From positions 1 through 64,000 of the forward strand of contig NZ_AUII01000012.1 of assembly GCF_000423625.1 (NCBI RefSeq): a stretch of 64,000 bases of DNA. Direction: 5' to 3'. Numbering within the stretch: the stretch's first letter is position 1; the number at the start of each line of letters is the position of its first letter. Shown here piece by piece: positions 58,130 to 64,000 of the stretch. Source of the DNA: Pseudonocardia asaccharolytica DSM 44247 = NBRC 16224. Its GTDB lineage: Bacteria; Actinomycetota; Actinomycetes; Mycobacteriales; Pseudonocardiaceae. The notes below the pieces were generated by a model. It had not been told where the DNA came from, did no database searches, and worked only from the letters and a program-made list of their open reading frames with translations. Made by a program: the position numbers and the translations under genes.

Positions 58130-58527
58130 TGGTCGCCGTCGCAGTCGCCGGGCGGGGCCCCGAGGCCCGATCCGTGGCGGGGGTCGTCACGACCGCCGAC
58201 ACGGATACGGTCACCGCACCGGCGGGGAGCTTCCAGGCCGGGGATGTCGGCCGCGCGGTCACCGGTGCCGGCATCCCGGACGGTACGACCGTGGCGTCGG
58301 TGCAGAGCGCCACCGCGGCCACGCTTTCCACCACCGCGACGGCATCCGGGACCGTGACCGTGATGCTCGGCGCGGGAGCACCGGCGGTGTACGGGTTCCG
58401 CGGGTGGGCCCCCGAGTCCGCCGCCGAAGCGGGCACCTACTCCATCGCCGGCGGGGCCGGGGCGAGTGCCCCGGACCGGATCACCGACCCCACGACGCCG
58501 ATCACCCGGCGAACCAGGAGCAGCTGA
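58129..58527 (+). CDS. Phage head protein of unknown function
   Basis: This 132-residue, Ala/Thr/Gly-rich, beta-strand-type protein includes GAGIPDGTTVASVQSATAAT, a repeat-like motif seen in head-fibre and decoration proteins. A head decoration role is inferred from position. It overlaps the capsid gene by one base. Confidence 0.6.
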   Translation: MVAVAVAGRGPEARSVAGVVTTADTDTVTAPAGSFQAGDVGRAVTGAGIPDGTTVASVQSATAATLSTTATASGTVTVMLGAGAPAVYGFRGWAPESAAEAGTYSIAGGAGASAPDRITDPTTPITRRTRSS

Positions 58528-58528
58528 G

Positions 58529-58720
58529 ATGGCCGACACGACGCAGGACCACGGGGCCACGCGGGTGGTGCCGCCCGCCGACGGGGCGGTCCACGGCTAC
58601 GTGGGGACGGTCCCGGACAACACCCCGAACGCCGCCTACACGCACCCCCGCGAGGAGCCCGCTGCCCCCACCAAGGCGGGGGACAAGCCCAAACCGGCGC
58701 GGGCCACGACCCGCACCTGA
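58529..58720 (+). CDS. Small head-region protein of unknown function
   Basis: This 63-residue, Pro/Thr-rich, probably disordered protein contains HGYVGTVPDNTPNAAYTHPR. It starts at an ATG overlapping the upstream stop region. No family was recognised. Confidence 0.6.
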   Translation: MADTTQDHGATRVVPPADGAVHGYVGTVPDNTPNAAYTHPREEPAAPTKAGDKPKPARATTRT

Positions 58721-58744
58721 CCCAGACGAGGGGAGGTGGGGCTG

Positions 58745-59179
58745 ATGTCGAGCTACGCGCAGATCGAGGACGTCGCGCTCCGCCTCGACCGGCCGATCCC
58801 GCCGACCGAGCAGTACCGGGTCCAGGTGCTGCTCGACGAGGCCGAGGTCGAACTCGCCCTGGCCGCCGGGGACATCGCCGCCCGGATCGCGGCCGGGAAG
58901 ACAACCGCCGAGCGGGTGCGGCGCGCGGTGTGCGAGATGGTGCTGCGGGTACTGCGCAACCCGTCCGGGTTCCGCCAGCAGTCGGTCGGCCCGTTCTCGG
59001 TCACCGCGGACCGGCAGGTGGCGTCCGGGCTGCTCACGGTGTCACGCCGGGAGCGTCGGCTGCTCGGGCTGCGTGTCGGCGCGGCCACGGTGTCACTGTC
59101 GGACGCCGACAACGGGCTGGCCGTGCTCGGCCGGACCCCGCGGCGGTGGCCGGCCGAGACCACGCTGCCGCTGCCGTGA
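58745..59179 (+). CDS. Head-tail connector protein (Gp15/Gp19-like)
   Basis: This 144-residue protein is of the head-tail adaptor type: YAQIEDVALRLDRPIPPTEQ, VQVLLDEAEVELAL and RVRRAVCEMVLRVLRNPSG with the following QQSVGPFSVT. It would bind under the portal. ATG 58745 has GAGGGGAGGTGG upstream. Confidence 0.85.
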   Translation: MSSYAQIEDVALRLDRPIPPTEQYRVQVLLDEAEVELALAAGDIAARIAAGKTTAERVRRAVCEMVLRVLRNPSGFRQQSVGPFSVTADRQVASGLLTVSRRERRLLGLRVGAATVSLSDADNGLAVLGRTPRRWPAETTLPLP

Positions 59180-59181
59180 CC

Positions 59182-59520
59182 ATGTTCCGGTACACCCAGA
59201 CCGTCACGGTGTGGGTGGAAATGCGTGACCGGACCGGGGACTTCGTCCGCTCCGGCGAACGGGACCTCCCAGGCTGCGTGATCTCCCCCCGATCAGTGTC
59301 CGAGGTCGGCAGCACCGAGCTCGACACCGGTCGCCGCGGCACCGTGAGCACCGGGCTGAACCTCTACGTCCCACCCGGGTCCGGGCTGACCCCCAACCAT
59401 CGGGTCCGGCTCCCCGACGGCACCGTGTGGTCCGTCGTCGGCCACCCCGCGCTGTGGCAGTCCCCGTTCACCGGCTGGCACCCGGGCGACCAGGTCGAAC
59501 TGCAACGCGTCGAGGGGTGA
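59182..59520 (+). CDS. Head-tail stopper protein (putative)
   Basis: This 112-residue beta-rich protein starts MFRYTQTVTVWVEMRDRTGD and ends with PDGTVWSVVGHPALWQSPFT and GWHPGDQVELQRVEG. The order and position fit SPP1 gp16-like stoppers. GTG 59176 is an alternative start overlapping the upstream stop. Confidence 0.72.
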   Translation: MFRYTQTVTVWVEMRDRTGDFVRSGERDLPGCVISPRSVSEVGSTELDTGRRGTVSTGLNLYVPPGSGLTPNHRVRLPDGTVWSVVGHPALWQSPFTGWHPGDQVELQRVEG

Positions 59521-59525
59521 GAGCT

Positions 59526-59825
59526 GTGGCCGTCGAGTACCGGGCGAACGTCCGGAGCATGGGCGCCTACCTGCGCCGCTCGGAGGCGCTGCAGACCGCG
59601 ACGATGGAGCTGGCCGCCGACATCGCCGCCGCCGCGCGGCGGATCGCCCCGGTCGACTCCGGTGACTACCGGGCCGGGATCCGCACCCAGCCACGTGCCG
59701 GCCGGGACCGGGTCGGCGCAGCGGTGGAGGCCACCGCCGCGCATTCGGCGGCGCTCGAGTTCGGCACCAAGCGCACCGGGCGCCGCGGCCAGCATGTGCT
59801 GTCGCGGGCGGCGGAGTCGACGTGA
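59526..59825 (+). CDS. HK97 gp10-like tail-completion protein
   Basis: This 99-residue protein has IAAAARRIAPVDSGDYRAGI, then ALEFGTKRTGRRGQHVLSRA, as in HK97 gp10 family proteins at the head-tail junction. GTG 59526 has GAGGGGTGAG upstream. Confidence 0.8.
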   Translation: MAVEYRANVRSMGAYLRRSEALQTATMELAADIAAAARRIAPVDSGDYRAGIRTQPRAGRDRVGAAVEATAAHSAALEFGTKRTGRRGQHVLSRAAEST

Positions 59826-60226
59826 CCCTGCCGCCGTTTCCCGATGCCGAGCTGCTGCTGCTCGACCTGCTCGAACCGATCGCCGGGGACGGCACCACGG
59901 TCACGCACACCGATACCGATCTGGCCGCGCCGTGCGTGCAGGTGATGCGCACCGGCGGCCGGGACGACGGGGTGACCGACCGGGCCCGCATGCAGATCAC
60001 CTGCTACGGGGCCGACCGGCGGGCGGCGTGGGAGCTGAGCGCCCGGGTCGCGCAGGTGGTGCTGGCGGCCGGGGGGACCGCCGTGACCGGTGACTACGTC
60101 ACCAACGTGTTGATCGACTCCACGGCGACGATCATCGCCGGGCGGGAGCTCGGGCAGCGGAACCCGGACCTGCGGATCGTGATCTCCGAGTTCTGGGTGT
60201 CGTTCCGCCGTCCCTGGTCGGTCTGA
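59822..60226 (+). CDS. Tail terminator protein (putative)
   Basis: This 134-residue protein reads PDAELLLLDLLEPIAGDGTT, ITCYGADRRAAWELSARVAQ and a C-terminal strand VISEFWVSFRRP. Position between gp10-like and tail tube genes suggests the tail terminator. GTG 59822 overlaps the upstream stop. Confidence 0.75.
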   Translation: MTLPPFPDAELLLLDLLEPIAGDGTTVTHTDTDLAAPCVQVMRTGGRDDGVTDRARMQITCYGADRRAAWELSARVAQVVLAAGGTAVTGDYVTNVLIDSTATIIAGRELGQRNPDLRIVISEFWVSFRRPWSV

Positions 60227-60296
60227 CCGCAATCCGATTTCAAGCCGCCCCTGTTGGGGCTGTTCACCAACGCCCTGGGAGAGGGAGGAACCTGCT

Positions 60297-60974
60297 GTGC
60301 CGCTGCTCGAGGACATCCAGCAGAAGCAGAACGAGTTGATCCGTAAGTGGGTCGCCGCGTCCATGTTCGTGGCGCCGGAGACGGCGGCTGTGCCGACGAC
60401 GCTCACCACCTACACCGCCGGGCCGCCGGAGACGATCGAGCTGGCCGCGCTGCCGGTCGGACCCCCGGCCTACGTGGACCTCGGCCTGGTGACGAAGGAC
60501 GACGGCTACTCGTGGGGTAACGAATGGGACGTCTCCGAGACGACCTCGCACGGGTACGCCGACCCCACCCGACGCGACATCCTCACCAACACGAGCACCG
60601 TGGGTTTCACCGCGCAGGAGACCAAGAAGACCGTCCTGGAGATGTTCCACAACGTGGACCTGTCCGCGGTCACCCCGGACACCGACTCGGGTGAGGTGAC
60701 GTTCGCCAAGCCGCTGCAGCAGGCGACCCGCTACTACCGGGCGTTCTTCATCGGCCGGGACGGGGTGGGCCCCCAGACGATCTACATGGGGGCGCTCTAC
60801 CCGCGGGCGATGGTGTCCGAGACCGGGGAGCAGACCGGGTCGGAGGAGTCGGAGTACGCCTACCCGATGACGTTGACCGCGACCCCGGACCAGGCGTTGG
60901 GAACGTCGGTGCGGTTCTTCTTCGGTGGCCCGGGCTGGAAGGCGCTGCTGACGAAGATGGGCTTCACCCCGTGA
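60297..60974 (+). CDS. Major tail protein (tail tube)
   Basis: This 225-residue protein has the tail-tube pattern of actinophages: KWVAASMFVAPETAAVPTTL, VDLGLVTKDDGYSWGNEWDV, TVGFTAQETKKTVLEMFHNV and ESEYAYPMTLTATPDQALGT. GTG 60297 has AGGGAGGAACC upstream. A short GCCCC-tgtt-GGGGC hairpin lies in the 70-bp gap before it. Confidence 0.88.
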   Translation: MPLLEDIQQKQNELIRKWVAASMFVAPETAAVPTTLTTYTAGPPETIELAALPVGPPAYVDLGLVTKDDGYSWGNEWDVSETTSHGYADPTRRDILTNTSTVGFTAQETKKTVLEMFHNVDLSAVTPDTDSGEVTFAKPLQQATRYYRAFFIGRDGVGPQTIYMGALYPRAMVSETGEQTGSEESEYAYPMTLTATPDQALGTSVRFFFGGPGWKALLTKMGFTP

Positions 60975-61000
60975 CCGACCGCGACGTGAGGAGACGACAA

Positions 61001-61189
61001 GTGGCAGACAACAACAGGCCGGTGACGCTGGTCGGGCCGGGCGGGGACGAGGTCACCGTGACCTCTCCGGCGGCGATCAACCAGTACCGGTACGGGCTGG
61101 GCTACCGGGTGAAGAACGAGCTCGCGCCGCAGCCGGCGGTGGTGCGGCGGAAGCCGGCCGACGCGGACGCGTCCGGGAAGCAGGGCTGA
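61001..61189 (+). CDS. Small tail-region protein
   Basis: This 62-residue protein starts VADNNRPVTLVGPGGDEVTV and contains NQYRYGLGYRVKNE. GTG 61001 has GAGGAGA upstream, better than GTG 60971. Its role is unknown; it sits between tube and chaperone genes. Confidence 0.65.
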   Translation: MADNNRPVTLVGPGGDEVTVTSPAAINQYRYGLGYRVKNELAPQPAVVRRKPADADASGKQG

Positions 61190-61485
61190 TGGCCAGGGAA
61201 TACGACTTCGACTCCTACCTCGCCGAGGCCCGCCCGACCGACTTCGTGCTCAAGGCCGGCGACGAGCGGATCGTCATCGAGCCGCCGGACGGTGAGACGG
61301 TGGTGCTGCTCGACGAGGCCACGACCGGCCGCCGCGTCCTGGAGCTGATCTGCGGTGACCAGTTCGGGGCGGTCTGGGAGTTGGTGCGGCACCGGCACTC
61401 CGGGGTGCTGAACAAGCTCGCCCGTGACATCGCCAAGCACTTCGGGTTGGACCAGCCCCCACCGGGGGGTGGAAGGGCCTCGTAG
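61189..61485 (+). CDS. Tail assembly chaperone, short form (gpG-like)
   Basis: This 98-residue protein is the upstream partner of a frameshifted chaperone pair: MAREYDFDSYLAEARPTDFV, RIVIEPPDGETVVLLDEATT and a helical end. It binds the tape measure during tail assembly in known siphoviruses. It contains the slippery heptamer near its end. Confidence 0.85.
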   Translation: MAREYDFDSYLAEARPTDFVLKAGDERIVIEPPDGETVVLLDEATTGRRVLELICGDQFGAVWELVRHRHSGVLNKLARDIAKHFGLDQPPPGGGRAS

Positions 61486-61931
61486 AACTGATCGGCCGGT
61501 TCGGCGAGGCCATCGAGTACGACCTGTTCGAACGCGGCTGGGACCTCCTCGACTACTTCCGGGGGGTCCGGCCGTGGCCGCAGCTGCTGCGGCTGATCGA
61601 GAAGCTGCCCCAGCACTCGCGCTATCAGCTGGCGGTGGCCGACGACGACGAGCTGCATGACGCGCGCGCCCCCGCCGCCGGTCGGGGTTCGGGTCGGCGG
61701 GGACCGGCGCTGGAGTCGTGGTCGGCACTGGATGAGCTGCGCGCCGACCTGGCCGACGGGTTCAACCTCGTGCAGCACGCGATCGTGGCGGTGAACACCC
61801 CGAAGGGGAAACCGCGGCCGAAGTTCACACCTGCGCGCCGGCCGAAGACCGCGGCGGATCGGGCGTTGCGGCGTCAACAACTACAGGTGCACGAGGAGAT
61901 CGTGGCTGCGGTGCTGCCGTCGAGGGGGTGA
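61189..61931 (+). CDS. Tail assembly chaperone, -1 frameshift fusion (gpGT-like)
   Basis: A -1 shift at 61464-61470 would join codons 1-94 of the short form to a frame running from 61470 to 61931, giving about 247 residues. The downstream part reads GWKGLVELIGRFGEAIEYDL, FERGWDLLDYFRGVRPWPQL and ends near VHEEIVAAVLPSRG, typical of the T region. That frame has no good start of its own, which supports frameshifting. Confidence 0.82.
61464..61470 (+). promoter_or_regulatory. Programmed -1 frameshift site GGGGGGT
   Basis: In the zero frame the heptamer is G GGG GGT. Slippage of both tRNAs by one base keeps Gly codons, then reads TGG AAG in the new frame. It lies five codons before the short-form stop. 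Confidence 0.8.
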
Positions 61932-61938
61932 CGCTTCG

Positions 61939-64000
61939 ATGGCCCAGTACCAGGCGGGCACGGCGTTTCTGCAGGTGCTGCCGTCGCTGAAGGGATTCCA
62001 CCAGGCGGTCCGCAGCGAGCTGCGGGGGGTCGGGTCGTCGCTGGGGCAGGCGGCCGGGCAGGAGACCGAGAAGGCTCTTGCCCCAACGTTGACGAAGATC
62101 CGTTCCGATCTGTCGTCGGTGGGGTCGTCGGCGGAGTCGGCGGGTAAGACCGCCGGGCAGGCGTTGGGGTCGCGGCTGGCGTCCGCGGCCGCGCCGGGGC
62201 TGGCCGCGCTCGGCCGGTTCCGCGACGGGTTCACCAACGCCTCGACCGCCGCATCGGGGCTTGCCGGGGCTGCCGGGACGGTCGGTGGGGCGACCCGCCG
62301 GGCGATCGACCCGGTCCTCGGCGCCCTTGGCAAGGTTCGGGACGGCTGGAGCTCCTCGACCGCCGCCGCATCAGCGTTCTCCGGGGTCGCCGGGACGGTC
62401 GGTGGGGTGGCGCGCCGCGCGTTCGACGGGGTCACCGGCACCCTCGGGCGGGTCCGTGACGGGTTCGTGTCCGGAGAGGCCGCGGCGTCGGCGTTCTCCG
62501 GCCGCGCCGGCACCCTCGGCGGGGCGCTGCGGTCCGGGCTGGACGGGGCCCGGTCGGCGGTGGGCCGTCTCGGCGGCGGGTTCACCGAGCTGTCCGGGCA
62601 CGCGTCCGGGGTGTTCTCCCGCATCGGCGAGTCGATCAAGTCCGGGATCCAGGCGCCGATCGTCGCCGGGATCGGGCTGCTGAAGCAGTTCGGGGCGCTG
62701 GCCGGGGTAGCCGGGGCCGGGTCGGCGGTGTTCGCCGGGGTCAACCGGCTCTCCCAGATCGAGCAGGCCAACGTCGCGCTCAAGACGATGATGGGCAACG
62801 CGGAGAAGGCCAAGGGTTTCCTCGACGAGGTCCTCGCCTTCGCCAAGACCACCCCGTTCGCGTTCCCCGACCTGGCGAACGCCGCCCGCAACCTCGTCGC
62901 GTTCGGCATGGACGCCCGCAACGTGATCCCCACCCTGGAGGCGGTCGGCAACGCCGCAGCCGGCGCCGGGCAGGGCTCGGCCGGGCTGACGATGATCGCC
63001 GACGCGTTCGGCGCGATCCAGGTCGCCGGGCGGCTGTCGCTGGAGGAAGTCAACAGGCTCTCGGCCAACGGCATCCCGGCGCTGCAGATCCTGGCGAACC
63101 AGGCCGGGATCACCGCGAACGAGATGCGCGACCAGATCAGCAAGGGCGCGGTCGACTCGAACACCGCGATCTCCGGGCTAGTCAAGGGCATCCAGGAAGG
63201 CACCAGGGGGATCGCGGGGGAGACCCCGCGCTTCGCCGGCCTGATGAACCAGATGAAGGACACCTGGGTCGGGTCGATCGACTCGCTCAAGTCGTCCATC
63301 TCCTCGACCATGGCGACGCTGATCGAGCCGGCGCTGCCGCACATCCGCGCCGGCATGAAGATCGTCGGCGACGAGTTCAAGAAGCTCCCCGACCTGGTCA
63401 AGGCCATCGGCAGCAACGAGATCTTCCAGGAGATCACCGGCGGAATCCAGGCGTTCTTCGGGGCGCTGCGCGACGGCGGCAACGACATCACCAGTTCGGG
63501 GCTGGCCGGGTTCCTCGAGGCGGTCGGGTTGGCGGCGCGGAACATGTGGGAGGCGCTGTGGCCGGCGGTCAAGTTCCTTGGCTCGATCGCGATCGGGGCG
63601 GCGGTGACCGCGTTCCGGCTGCTCGGGGCCGCCCTGGATTACGTGTCGCCGATCGTGGTGAAGCTGTCGGAGTGGCTGCGGCCGCTCACCCCGATCATTG
63701 TGGGGATCGCTGTCGCGGTCGGTGGGTTCTACGCCGTCGCGGGCACCGCGACGCTGGTGGTGGCTGGGTTCACCAAGGCGGTCGCGTTCGCCAAGGGCGT
63801 GATCCTGTCGGTGCGCACGGCGGTGTGGCTGCTCAACGCCGCGTTCGCGGCGAACCCGATCGGGCTCGTTGTCGCGTTGATCGCCGGCCTGGTCGCCGGG
63901 GTGATCTACGCGTGGCACAACTTCGAAGGCTTCCGTAACGTCGTTACGGCGGTGTGGGGGGCGATCAAGACCGCGGCGCTGTGGGCGTGGAACAACGCGC
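61939..64000 (+). CDS. Tape measure protein (5' part)
   Basis: The gene runs off the window; 687 codons are visible. The N-terminus (MAQYQAGTAFLQVLPSLKGF) is typical. Residues 88-204 hold three 39-residue repeats. A tape-measure domain follows (VFAGVNRLSQIEQANVALKT, GFLDEVLAFAKTTPFAFPDL, and RLSLEEVNRLSANGIPALQI), then hydrophobic segments near residues 550-660. It sets tail length and enters the host membrane. ATG 61939 has GAGGGGGTGA upstream. Confidence 0.92.
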   Translation, partial: MAQYQAGTAFLQVLPSLKGFHQAVRSELRGVGSSLGQAAGQETEKALAPTLTKIRSDLSSVGSSAESAGKTAGQALGSRLASAAAPGLAALGRFRDGFTNASTAASGLAGAAGTVGGATRRAIDPVLGALGKVRDGWSSSTAAASAFSGVAGTVGGVARRAFDGVTGTLGRVRDGFVSGEAAASAFSGRAGTLGGALRSGLDGARSAVGRLGGGFTELSGHASGVFSRIGESIKSGIQAPIVAGIGLLKQFGALAGVAGAGSAVFAGVNRLSQIEQANVALKTMMGNAEKAKGFLDEVLAFAKTTPFAFPDLANAARNLVAFGMDARNVIPTLEAVGNAAAGAGQGSAGLTMIADAFGAIQVAGRLSLEEVNRLSANGIPALQILANQAGITANEMRDQISKGAVDSNTAISGLVKGIQEGTRGIAGETPRFAGLMNQMKDTWVGSIDSLKSSISSTMATLIEPALPHIRAGMKIVGDEFKKLPDLVKAIGSNEIFQEITGGIQAFFGALRDGGNDITSSGLAGFLEAVGLAARNMWEALWPAVKFLGSIAIGAAVTAFRLLGAALDYVSPIVVKLSEWLRPLTPIIVGIAVAVGGFYAVAGTATLVVAGFTKAVAFAKGVILSVRTAVWLLNAAFAANPIGLVVALIAGLVAGVIYAWHNFEGFRNVVTAVWGAIKTAALWAWNNA
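62200..62550 (+). repeat. Three 117-bp in-frame repeats in the tape measure gene
   Basis: Units start at 62200, 62317 and 62434. Each encodes LGxxRDGF/W, an Ala/Ser-rich helix, AGTxGGAxRR and an acidic end. A shorter, diverged fourth unit follows from 62551. In tape measure genes, repeat number is linked to tail length. Confidence 0.8.

Larger units (their letters stand above)
23256..64000 (+). mobile_element. Prophage, left end to window edge (partial)
   Basis: The element begins at the broken tRNA. It contains a repressor/Cro switch, recombination, replication, WhiB, terminase, capsid and tail genes in phage order. A minus-strand block with a TraB/FtsK-type translocase lies inside it. The right end and integrase are not in the window. 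Confidence 0.85.

Noticed and set aside
25010..64000. An integrase gene in the visible part of the prophage
   Set aside because: No tyrosine or serine recombinase motif was found in any frame; it is presumed to lie beyond the window.

Overview
The window is about 73% G+C chromosomal DNA of an actinobacterium. Many genes start with GTG, several promoters look leaderless, and there are F420-type, DosR-type and WhiB-type genes. The gene content and style fit the Pseudonocardiales (for example Pseudonocardia), but no marker gene here fixes the genus. All identifications come from reading translations and motifs; no database search was run.

Positions 1-23,255 are host chromosome. The first part holds metabolic and envelope genes: an MBL-fold hydrolase, an hsp20 gene behind an HspR-type operator, an F420-type luciferase-like oxidoreductase, an acyl-CoA dehydrogenase, an L,D-transpeptidase, a class IV aminotransferase, a YigZ/IMPACT protein, an M24 peptidase-like protein, an MFS exporter, a class V aminotransferase-like protein, DUF6328 and YggT membrane proteins and a class II aldolase. 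From about 13.9 to 22.1 kb the genes resemble a mycobacterial DosR 'dormancy' regulon: a DevS-like GAF sensor without its ATPase domain, two universal stress proteins, a site-2 protease with CBS domains, an Rv1733c-like membrane protein, a remnant of PEP synthase and a SHOCT protein. Two degraded TnpB-only (IS200/IS605-type) elements lie in the host part. menC (o-succinylbenzoate synthase) is the last host gene.

At 23,256 only the 3' part of a tRNA gene remains. From there to the end of the window lies one large prophage, cut off by the window at 64,000. Its left end carries a lysogeny switch (XRE repressor against a divergent Cro-like gene, then an excisionase-like HTH). A long, translationally coupled early operon follows: RecE-like nuclease plus RecT-like protein, many small genes, a PAPS-reductase-like protein, a replication initiator with internal iterons and a DnaB-type helicase. 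Next come an anti-sigma-like protein, small genes and two WhiB-like proteins. No integrase is visible; it probably lies beyond 64 kb with the intact tRNA.

Between 38.8 and 47.0 kb the strand switches. Here are a two-repeat CRISPR-like mini-array, a small HTH operon, and a minus-strand block that resembles the transfer module of actinomycete integrative conjugative elements: an FtsK/TraB-type translocase, Spd-like small membrane proteins and a DUF2637 protein. This block is preceded by two perfect palindromic operators. The plus strand then resumes with zinc-finger and HTH genes, an HNH nuclease, a prim-pol-like protein and a late siphovirus morphogenesis operon: terminase, portal, MuF-type head protein, scaffold, capsid, connectors, tail tube, frameshifted tail chaperone and tape measure. 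The element therefore looks like a chimera of a tailed phage and a conjugative element.
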